Origin: Helianthus annuus
Taxonomy: Eukaryota; Streptophyta; Magnoliopsida; Asterales; Asteraceae
Length of the DNA: 64,000 nt
Direction: 5' to 3'
Assembly (NCBI RefSeq): GCF_002127325.2
Contig: NC_035437.2
Location: forward strand, 155,541,897 to 155,605,896
In this document: one piece after another, positions 55,390 through 64,000 of the stretch
How positions within the stretch are numbered: the stretch's first letter is position 1
Layout: every line of letters starts with the position of its first letter
Notes under the pieces: model-generated
Database searches by the model: none
What the model was told of the DNA's origin: nothing
What the model saw: the letters and a program-made list of their open reading frames with translations, nothing else
Translations under genes and position numbers: made by a program

Positions 55390-56583
55390 GAGTAGGAGTT
55401 GGGTAGAAAGTGTATTTTTCTTAGAAAGTCTAGAAAGCAATGAGAATTGGACATGTGCCATTGAGTTATTTTAGCTAGAAGGGCAATTATGTAATTTCAC
55501 ATTTTAATTTTATTTTTGGAATTTATATTTCATTAACTAACATTGCATGATCTCGAAGGTAACTGATTATGTCCATGATTTTGGTTGTGTTTCGAATCCA
55601 AATCTCATTCAAATTATATGTATATACAATTCTTTCTATCGTTTTCTTCTTCACCAGCAGTATTCGTATTCAATAAATTTTTCAGAGAGAAAAATCATGG
55701 CTTCAAACACACTTGTTAATTGTGGAGATGGTTATAAACATTTAACTGCAAAACCATCAGCTTGTTCTTGGTGATGCGTTTTAACAGCAAGCAGATTCAT
55801 ACAGTTCTGTTTTAGCATTCAGATTTATAGAGTTGTGTTTTAACAGCAAGCAGATTCATACAGTTGTGTTTTAGCATTCAGATTCATACAGTTGTGTTTT
55901 AACAGCAAGCAGATTCATACAGTTGTGTTTTAGCATTCATGTTGGTAATGCTGGAGGATTTCTTGACGCTGTGTTTTACCATTCAGATTCATACAGTTGT
56001 GTTTTAACAGCAAGCAGATTCATACAGTTGTGTTTTAGCATTCAGATTCATACAGTTGTGTTTTAACAGCAAGCAGATTCATACAGTTGTGTTTTAGCAT
56101 TTAGATTCATACAGTTGTGTTTTAACAGCAAGCAGATTCATACAGTTGTGTTTTAGCATTCAGATTCATACAGTTGTGTTTTAACAGCAAGCAGATTCAT
56201 ACAGTTGTGTTTTAGCATTCATGTTGGTAATGCTGGAGGATTTCTTGACATTGTGTTTTAACAGCAAGCAGATTAATACGATGTGTTTTCTTGATGTGTT
56301 TCTTCATGAAGGATAGAAGGAAGAGAGAGAGAGAGAGAAAGGGAAAGAGAGAGAAAAAAATCGTAAGAAATGTGCGGTGGTTATGAAATAACAATTATTT
56401 CCATATTTAAAACAAGCTAAATGACATATCTACCCCTGATTAATTAAATAATCTTATTTTTAAGAAACACATATTACCAAAATGCCACCAAGATGATCTC
56501 AACCATTAAACACACCCATTGGATGGCCCAGATCGCTTCCTATACTTTCTAGGAAAAACATACTTTCCGTAGGATCCCCACTC
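55390..56583. mobile_element. MULE-like element 1 with minisatellite
   Basis: Inverted ends GAGTAGGAGTTGGGTAGAAAG-like / GAGTGGGGATCCTACGG-like, similar for about 50 bases. A perfect 10-bp target duplication TTATTTATAG (55380-55389, 56584-56593) fits the Mutator superfamily. Inside is a 25-codon plus-strand ORF starting at 55697 (MASNTLVNCGDGYKHL), then a 59-bp tandem repeat. No transposase. Confidence 0.8.
55775..56290 (+). repeat. 59-bp minisatellite, 8 units, in MULE 1
   Basis: Units open with ACAGCAAGCAGATTCATACA at 55784, 55843, 55902, 56007, 56066, 56125, 56184 and 56261. Two interruptions share the same 27-base piece (starting GTTGGTAATGCTGGAGGA, near 55940 and 56223), so the array shows a higher-order repeat. 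Confidence 0.9.
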
Positions 56584-56699
56584 TTATTTATAGATCAGAA
56601 ATTAAGAGGTATAAACAAGTCTGATCTAAATCACCATACCATCATCTTGCCACCTATTCCCATATCCATATTCAATTGCATTTTGAAGAGATTATAGAT

Positions 56700-56733
56700 A
56701 TGTTAATTTTTTTTTTTTTTTTTTTTTTTTTTT
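56700..56733. repeat. Poly-T tract
   Basis: About 26 T in a row. The surrounding 56594-56820 is AT-rich with no gene. Confidence 0.9.
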
Positions 56734-56828
56734 GCAGAAGTATTATAACTTATATCCATATTATACCTACACATTTTGTGAAATTTGATTCGTAAGTATT
56801 TTTTATTGATATTTTCTTTTTTCCTCAA

Positions 56829-56858
56829 CCCGTGTAACACACGGGGTGAATAACCTAG
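56829..56858 (+). other. Helitron 3' end
   Basis: CCCGTGT-AAC-ACACGGG hairpin (7-bp stem, 56829-56845), a short AT stretch, then CTAG (56855-56858) followed by T: the textbook plant Helitron terminus. The matching 5' TC end was not identified; it may lie upstream of MULE 1. Confidence 0.75.
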
Positions 56859-56872
56859 TAAAATAAATAAAA

Positions 56873-57958
56873 GAGTTAATTGCCCTGATATTCCTTGTGG
56901 TTTTACGTTTTTTCACGTTTAGTCCCCATATTTTGGAAATAGCAGGTATGCTCCCTATGGTTTGTTATTTTATTACTCGAATGGTCCCCTTAGTAAATGT
57001 CAGTTAGTTTGGTCAGTTAAGTTGGTGTGAAACTACTAAATTGTCCTCCTCCTCCACACCACCACCACCACCCAATAAGCCTCATCCTCCACCCAACTCA
57101 CACCTGCAAACATTTCATTTTGTTTACTTAACAGTTAACGGCATAAAAACCTTATCCTCAAATCAAAGGAACTAGATGAACCTTAACTACGATTCGATCA
57201 AATTGAACATATTAAGTTGCTGCTCTTATGAATAAAATTAGGGGCTTTGATTTAGAAAAATGAAACGAATGAAAAACATGTATTACTCGTCCAGAAGGCG
57301 TTCGGATGAGCATCGTTGAGGGTGGTCAAAGTTCCATGTTCAATAGTGTTTCCGGCGAGAATTACAGGAGTGTGGAGAGTTAAATTGAAGGTGCGGTTAT
57401 GGGAGAAAGGTTCGATCGTTAGTTCTGAGCATCCATTTATAAAAAAATCGCTCGTTAAAACCATTGATTACACACATCAAGTTTCATTTACGCATGGGTT
57501 CTTATTCCGAATTAATTGACTGAGTTACAAGTGTTGATTGGAATGATTCAGTGGTACATTTTTTGATTCACCGAACATACGAAAAGAATGGGATTAAAAT
57601 GGAGTTAAACTGTCATGTAACGGTCATGTCTTCGATCAGGTCGAGTGACATGGTTAACCGGATTGGGCCGGGCATATCAACGAAGAAGAAGGTGTTTGTA
57701 GGTGAGGAATATGAAGTGTTTGCAGGTGTGGGTTGGGTGGATGATGAGGCTTAATGAGTGGTGGTGGTGGTGTGGAGAAGGAGGAGGAGGACAATTTAGT
57801 AATTTCATACCAACTTAACTTACCAAACTAACTGATACTTAGGGGACTATCCGAGTAACATAATAACAAACCATATGGAGCATCCCTTCTATTTCCAAAA
57901 GGTGGGGACTAAACGTGAAAAAACGTGAAACCACAGGGACTATCCGAGCAATTAACTC
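56873..57958. mobile_element. MULE-like element 2, long TIRs (about 200 bp)
   Basis: Arms 56873-57075 and 57755-57958 are reverse complements (GAGTTAATTGCCCTGATATT ... GCAATTAACTC). Perfect 9-bp target duplication TAAATAAAA (56864-56872, 57959-57967). The 680-base interior has unusually balanced base composition for the region and short plus-strand ORFs (57316-57519, 57551-57754); the first contains WRVKLKVRLWEKG and SFTHGFLFRIN. This could be captured host sequence (Pack-MULE), which I do not recognise. Confidence 0.9.
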
Positions 57959-57967
57959 TAAATAAAA

Positions 57968-58940
57968 GGTATTACAGTAATGGGACACGTGAGCACAAAA
58001 CGACATCGTCAAGGATTTACTTAGCTTACTTGGCAAAACACTACAAGTGTATAGATAAATTTTAAGGGTTGATTTTGGGCATTGATTCATAAGCCACCTA
58101 GCACATCTTACACATATATTTTAAGGGTTGATTTTGGGCATTCATTCGTAAGCCAAAGTCTCTCTGAACACAAGTGCAAAAAGCTCAAATTGGCGATACA
58201 TGGCTTACGGTAATTACAAATTTTCTCATCAGTTTTTCTATAACCTCGTGAATCTTTACAAATTGGCTTGGTTTTTGCCTCTATAAAGTAAGTCGATGCC
58301 GATTTGCTATATGTGCCTATTTAATACTTAATTTGTTTGAGTTGATTTATATGCTTCGATTTAGTAATTGCTTTTAGGATTGTTAAAAGTTTATGTCGAT
58401 TGATTATATAAGCATATGAATGAATGTTCCGTGATTCTCTTATATGTCCTTGATTTTGGTTTAAGATGCACATAAATTACTTGATTTGCTATTTATGTTT
58501 CAATTCACTTTGTATTTTGGCGATCACTTTTAAATTCTATCAATTGATTATATCTACTTGATTTGGGATTGTGAAATTGGTTTTAGAACTTATTAGATCT
58601 ACTTGATTTGTGATTTTGAAAATTGGGTTAAGAGTCGATTAGATCTTACCTAGAAAAGTAATTTTTGTGTCATCTCATGAAGGTATGTACTGTAAGAGAC
58701 GTATGAGGAATACTTCACATTTTACAAAAAAGTTAAAAGTTGACACAGATAACATCAAAATCGATACGAGCTTTGAATCTTTTTAGGGGTAATGAATTGT
58801 TGGGGAGGGTCACAATAAGAACTGTAAAATTTATTTAAAATCCATAATTTCATATACAATTAGGAAATTTGGGTGAGTTTGAATGAATTGAAATTCATTT
58901 GCATCCAAATTCCATCCTACTCCTACATGTGAATGTGAAT
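57968..58940. other. Unassigned region, possible gene leader
   Basis: A 36-bp direct repeat (58061-58096, 58120-58155; two mismatches). A stretch from 58140 to 58650 looks like a plant 5' leader with a donor-like GTAAGT near 58288 and T/A-rich intron-like sequence, but no coding exon follows. Confidence 0.35.
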
Positions 58941-60505
58941 GTGTGACACAAGCCAATTTTTATAGTTTTTTTTTTTTTTTTTTTTTGTTTTTACTTGATT
59001 GAGTAAACTTTCGTTTTGCTCCCTGTAGTTTGGTCACTTTAACGGTTTTGCCCCAATTATTTTAAAATGTCCATTTTCCTCCTTGATGTTTCGATCTTGT
59101 CGCCACTTTGCTCCACGGATCTAACCAGATTAAAAAAATTTAGTTAAAAGTAAGGGTATTTAAGTAAATTTACATATAAGTCTTAATTTATTTATTATCA
59201 ACTCCAAAAATCCATTCTTTTATTGAAAATGAAATATAAAAAAACATAAGTATTTATTATTACTATACACACACATTAACATATCTCTCTAACTCTTTTC
59301 TCTCCTCAACCTACAGACCATCACCACCACCCCTCCCATTTCCATTCCCACCACAACCACCTCCAATCGACCACCGGAACCACAACCCACCCACCCAACA
59401 CACTTTGTTTCATCTCTCTCCCCCATCGCGATTGTCGTCATCATCGCCTCTAAACACCCACCATTACCTCTATCACCGCACCTCAACCACCACCATCATC
59501 TTTGGCGGCCTTTACCTCACCGAACCCATTGAATTTTGTGAAACTAGAACTGAAACCATATTTGGTGGTTAGGGTTTGGTCGTATGTAGTCGTCTCTCTT
59601 TTTGGTTGCCTAGTTGGGGTTTCAGATCTGATAGATTCTAGATCTGGTTGGTAAAAGAAGGTTAAGGGCTGTGGTGGTTGAGATGGAGCGGCGGGTACTA
59701 ATCTGTTTGAGTTGTGGTGTCGAGTTATGGATCTAGTGTTGAGAAGGATTGTGGTGGTGGTTGGCGAGGCGGTCACTGACAAGTGGTGGTGAAGTGGTGG
59801 CTGATGGTGGTGCTGGTTTGGGTGATGGTGAAGAGAGAGGGAAACATGTAGAGAGAGAGAGAGAGAGATGAGAGGGAGTATTTGTATTTGTATGGTTTGG
59901 GTGATGGTGGTGATTTTGGATGGTGGGTGAGGCAGTGACTGATGGTTGTGATGTCACATGGTGGCGATACAGTGACTAATGGTGGTGATAACGAGTGGTG
60001 ATGTGGCAGTAGCTGATGGTGGTGATGTCGGGTGGTGGGTGTTTCAATTTGGGGTTGGGTGTTTCCAGGTTGCCGACGAGTTTTAGTGGCCAGAGGGTGG
60101 TGATGGGCTGGTGGCGGTGGCCAGGTGGCAGTTGGAGGTGGTGGTGTCTGGTAGAGAATATGTACAGAGTGAAAGGGATGAGAGACTCTTTCTTTTATAT
60201 TTTTATATACATGTATGTATATAAATCTAATAAATAATTAAATCTTTATCTTTAAAATTACTAAAATACCATTGGTTTTATACTTGAAGTTACCAAAATA
60301 CCTTTTCAGTTAATAAACAATTTGGATGGAGTTAAAGGCGGGGAGCAAAATGGGAAAAACATACTAAACTATCGGAGGAAAATGACCGTTTTTAAATGAT
60401 TTGAGCAGAACCGTTAAAGTGACCAAACCAAAAGGAGCAAAACAGAAGTTTACTCTATTTGATTTTTTTAATCGTGTGACACAAGTTAATTTTTATAGTT
60501 TTTTT
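58941..60505. repeat. 32-bp direct repeat around MULE 3
   Basis: GTGTGACACAAGYYAATTTT then a T run occurs at 58941-58975 and 60474-60505, with MULE 3 between. Removing MULE 3 leaves a short tandem repeat, which probably predates the insertion. Confidence 0.75.
59001..60455. mobile_element. MULE-like element 3, long TIRs
   Basis: Ends GAGTAAACTTTCGTTTTGC and GCAAAACAGAAGTTTACTC extend inward about 120 bp as inverted repeats. Flanks TACTTGATT (58992-59000) and TATTTGATT (60456-60464) match at 8 of 9. The interior (59280-60190) is rich in GGT/ACC trinucleotides on both strands, giving long but low-complexity ORFs; some of it may be captured sequence. Confidence 0.8.
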
Positions 60506-60560
60506 TTTTTTATAGTTTTTTTTTTTTTTGATTTTTTTAATCTCAGGTAGTTAAATTATA

Positions 60561-60722
60561 CATATTAATAGGAAGTTGGCATGAACAGTGTTTCTAATTC
60601 TTAAGTATTTTAGTTTTAGTAATATTTTATATATGTTATTTCATATTAATAGGAAGTTGGCATGAACAGTGTTTCTAATTCTTAAGTATTTTAGTTTTAG
60701 TAATATTTTATATATGTTATTT
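60561..60722 (+). repeat. Perfect 81-bp tandem duplication
   Basis: Units 60561-60641 and 60642-60722 are identical by eye, starting CATATTAATAGGAAGTTGGC. A recent local duplication in noncoding AT-rich DNA. Confidence 0.9.
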
Positions 60723-60879
60723 AATTTGAACTTTTCGTAATAACAGTAGTTCATATTTAAGTGTTTGTTTTTTATTTTTATTAATAGTATTTTATTTATT
60801 ATTAGATTTGATATTTTAGTTATGCATTGCATTCGTTAATTTTAAAAAATTAAATTAAAACCGTGTCTATGTTTTTTTT

Positions 60880-61988
60880 TAATATTTTGTGGGTATTGGA
60901 TCGGTATCGGTATGGTTCGTTACAATAACGGTACAACAATAATTTGTGTCCGTCAATTTAAATAAAAAATCTAAATCCCCGTCTATGATTGTTTATTTTT
61001 AACATTCCGCGGGCATTTTTTATTGGTAGCGATACGGTTCGTTACAACAGCGGTACAATACATACACTAGGTAAAGAAATCAACACGTGTTTGATATCAG
61101 CTGAAAATGATAGAAACGGACACCGGTAGAGTGGCATTGATGTTGTTCGAACAGTATCGACAAGTTTAGATTGTCATGGTACATGTACCGATATTCATTT
61201 ATCATCACATACGAAGTTGTATATGCATTTGATTGGTATCGGTACAGTTCGTTACAACAGCGGTACAACACATGCACTAGGTATAGAAATCAACATGTGT
61301 TTTACATTAGCTGAAAATGATAAAAACGAACTCCGGTAGATCGGCATTGATGTTGTCCGGACGGTATCGATTGGTTTAGATTGTCATGGTACATGTACGG
61401 CCGATATTCATTTATCGTCACATACAAAGTTGTATAAATTATAATTTTAAAAACCAGAAACCATTAAAAAAATACAGTAATGTTATTGATGTTGTACGGT
61501 ACGGTACGGTACTGTACGATAGCGATACAATGTCAGTTTATAAAACGAAAAAACAGTAAAAATAAATATTGGTAATGAACATTGTTGTTCGTTTGGTTTC
61601 GTTTCGATTCACTACGGTAGCGATATGATACCGACGTTCAGTTTGACAAAGTATGGTAGCGATACGGTGTTAGTTTATTGAAAACAAAAATATTAAAAAT
61701 ATAACCGGTACCAATACAGATGTTGTTGAGTTAGTTTTAGTTAGGTTTGTTGTGATACTGGAACAATATTTGTTTCCAATACAATCAACATCACAATGTT
61801 GAAAAAATAAACATAGAACGCAAACCAAATGAACCAATATCAACTAAAGAACATCATATTCGTTTATATTGTTTTTAATGGATGTAAGATTTTCTATTTA
61901 GATTACTATAACGAGTTCCGATACCGTAACGAATCGAACAAATAATGACGGAATTCCGGCCGTGAAGCGCAAGTTAAAAAATAACTAG
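60880..61988 (+). repeat. Noncoding region with 200-bp tandem repeat and Helitron-type CTAG end
   Basis: Units 61025-61226 and 61234-61436 are about 90% alike; a partial copy opens at 60898. GGTACAGTTCGTTACAACAGC-type words recur on to 61900. CTAG followed by T at 61985-61988, after GC-rich GGAATTCCGGCCGTGAAGC, may be a Helitron 3' end, though the hairpin is weak. No gene. Confidence 0.5.
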
Positions 61989-62547
61989 TTATATTAATTA
62001 CATACTTGATTTGAGATAAAAGCCATTATATAATGATATCATTTCCAATAAATTCTTTAAAAAAAACTAATGCTACCATATTTGTAAGGAAGACCAAAAT
62101 AAATGACCCAGCAAAATAATCTAACGACACCAAATGTACCAACAATCTTTTGGTCATAAGAGGTCCCAAGGGAAATATGAATAGCATTGAATATACAGAA
62201 TACAGATTGATTTATCAAAATAATGATTTTCATACTTATTGTGCCCTTTTACATTTACTGTCCGTAATCAATAATTCTGTGTAATTTTCTTAGATAAAAA
62301 TTTGATATTCAAGATATATAACATATAGTTTTTTTTTTTTTTAAATCCTATGTCGACTAACACATAGTGATAGCGTTTTGTTTGTGCTTTGTAGGATTTT
62401 TTTTTTTTTTTCAAACGAATTAACATTTGGTAACTATTAAAATAATTAAAACTGGATGCTATTGGAGTAAACTAAAGGAACCGTAACTTTTCACTGTTTA
62501 AGTCTTTTATTTGGTTTTTATCTGTGTATAAAAGTATGTTAAATTTT
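61989..62547. other. AT-rich spacer
   Basis: T runs at about 62329 and 62398. No gene or bounded element recognised. Confidence 0.5.
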
Positions 62548-62782
62548 GAGTTAAATACACTGTTAATCCCTCCCTGTGGTTTGTGGAAAGTAACAATCTT
62601 GGGTACTAATAGTTTAAAGTAACAGGTTGAGGTTTTCACGTTTGATTTTGTAACATTCTAAGGCCTTAAGACTAACAGTTGTTAAATACTAACTAAAAAC
62701 TAAGGGTATTTTTGTCATTTCAGAACTTAGTACTCAATCTTGTTAATTTGGAAGACCACAGGACTAACCTCGCAATTAACTT
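62548..62782. mobile_element. MITE copy A, about 235 bp
   Basis: Starts GAGTTAAATACACTGTTAATC and ends CCTCGCAATTAACTT. The two ends resemble each other when inverted (GTTAATCCCTCCCTGTGG / GTTAGTCCTGTGG). A second copy lies inverted at 63813. No target duplication found. Confidence 0.6.
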
Positions 62783-62952
62783 TTATAATATTTAAAACAC
62801 AATTATTATTTTTTCTATTTTTATTTAACTAATTTTTTTAATTATTGAACTAAATAATTTTTAAAATGGTGAAAAATGTTATATATTCTAAAAGATTATA
62901 TAGTTCTAATTATATAAAAGTAGCTTTAAATAATGTTTGAATATAAGATACT

Positions 62953-63610
62953 AGGGGTGTTCACGCTTCGGTTTGATTTTACGCTTGATTTTTTTCCAAA
63001 ACTTTCGGTCGGTCGGTTTCAAAAGTTTGAAACCGTATTGAACGGTTTGATTTACAATTTATAAAAAAAATGGTCGTAGAAAATCGAACCGGGCCATATC
63101 TTAGTTTTTTTTAATATATAAATAAATAAATATGCATATATACACGCATAAAAAGTAAAATTTTGGCAATGTGAAAAATAGAGCCCGCCTCTTCATTTGA
63201 AAAATATTATTTCATCGCAACTAGTTTTCATTTTGCTATGATAGAACTACTATGTTTAGCCATTTTGATCTAGTTCTGGACAACTTGTTTTAAGAATATT
63301 TTGACAACTTTTTGCTTTTTTTGAACCGGAGACTAGCAATTTATTTTGGACACCTCTATTGTGAAATGACACTTTGACAGCAACTATTTTTTAGTTATAA
63401 TTATATGATGTAGCTTTTATTTTTTCCCTTGTGCATCATGTATATATTTGGTTGTAGCTTCTTGTATATATTTTGATGTGTATATGTTTGAAAACTTGAA
63501 TAAAGGGGTTGGGCCTAAAAGGCTCAAACCGTGAAATTGTACCGGAACCCAAACCGTAATAACGGTTCAGTTTTGTTATATTTTTTAACGGTTCGATTTT
63601 GGTTTTCAAT
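62953..63610. mobile_element. hAT-like remnant, right end unclear
   Basis: Starts TAGGGGTGTTCACGCTTCGG, a common plant hAT-type terminus, followed by AACGGTTTGATTT words; similar words in inverted orientation occur at 63560-63610. No right terminus or target duplication was found. No transposase. Confidence 0.35.
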
Positions 63611-63812
63611 GATCAAAAAACAGTTACTTTACGTATAAACTTGCTAATTTACATATAAGCTAATTACGGAAGTGACTTCAAAAATTCAAATTAGCTTTAA
63701 TTATTAATTATGTTAATTACGTTTAACTATTTAAAAAATGTTGTAATTAAATAATTAAACAGTTTAGTTAAATAATAAGAGAAAAAGAAAAATTATGTTT
63801 TAAATATTACAA

Positions 63813-64000
63813 GAGTTAATGTTATGCTTAATAACATGGATAGTCTCTGTGGTTTCTTCAAGTTCAAGGTAGGGTATTAAGTTTTTAGTTAGTTTTTAAC
63901 GACAGTTAGCCTTAAGGCCCCAGGATGTTACAAAATCAAACGTTAAAGCTTTAGATTGTTACTTTAAACTATTAATACCTGAGGTTGTTACTTTCTACAA
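63813..64000. mobile_element. MITE copy B, inverted, cut by window end
   Basis: From GAGTTAATGTTATGCTTAAT on, the reverse complement of this stretch follows MITE copy A (TTGTAGAAAGTAACAACCTC vs TTGTGGAAAGTAACAATCTT; shared AACGTTTGATTTTGTAACAT). It runs off the window. Confidence 0.65.

Noticed and set aside
55775..56290. CRISPR-like regular repeats
   Set aside because: The 59-bp units are head-to-tail with no unique spacers and sit in a plant transposon.
58140..58700. Host gene with 5' leader intron
   Set aside because: Donor-like site and leader-like composition only; no coding exon follows, so no gene is called.
59289..59957. Minus-strand Thr/Pro/His-rich ORFs in MULE 3
   Set aside because: Low-complexity GGT/ACC repeats; no recognisable domain, so not called as genes.

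Overview
The window is repeat-dense plant nuclear DNA, almost certainly from a eudicot and probably from the Asteraceae. I infer this from the mix of Athila-like, Tekay-like and Tat-like Ty3/gypsy elements, SIRE-like Ty1/copia elements, CACTA, hAT, MULE and Helitron-type DNA transposons, canonical plant TATA boxes (CTATAAATAG) and plant-type introns. I see no intact host gene, no tRNA or rRNA gene and no CRISPR array. Species and clade names are judgements from motifs; no database was searched.

Positions 1-12850 hold a left-hand nest read on the minus strand. An Athila-like gypsy element (gypsy-1; its other end lies off the window) has its LTR at 2746-4550 and sits inside the gag gene of a copia element (copia-1, 5' LTR 7064-7495). 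Copia-1 in turn sits in or beside a long LTR of a decayed Tekay-like chromovirus (LTR to 10009, degraded integrase/RNase H to about 12850).

Positions 12851-39460 hold the best-resolved nest. A spliced antisense gene resembling the plant 'putative gypsy-type transposase' family runs from 37906 down to 12851 and lies before a plus-strand Tat-like 3' LTR (38577-39460). It is split by a complete Athila-like element (gypsy-2, 13170-36399, TSD GAGCG) with gag, protease, RT, RNase H, integrase and an env-position ORF. Gypsy-2 is itself split in its integrase by a complete copia element (copia-2, 18653-29111, TSD CAAAC). All these genes carry stops or frameshifts.

Positions 39461-64000 are mainly DNA transposons: two nested hAT elements, the inner one encoding a free-standing BED zinc finger; a hairpin MULE MITE cut two bases from its end by a 10.5-kb CACTA element (42971-53498, TNP2 and Ulp1-like exons); inside the CACTA a chromovirus LTR, a 3.1-kb solo LTR with TSD CTAAT and a PIF-like MITE; then three MULE-like elements with 9-10 bp TSDs, Helitron-type ends and MITEs, to the right edge.

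The least explained signal is regulatory. Two different copia families reiterate a GGTTTCGCTTATATG-type word in both leader and LTR, with a palindromic copy beside the TATA box. Four gypsy-type LTRs carry family-specific clusters of short palindromes in the promoter half of the LTR.
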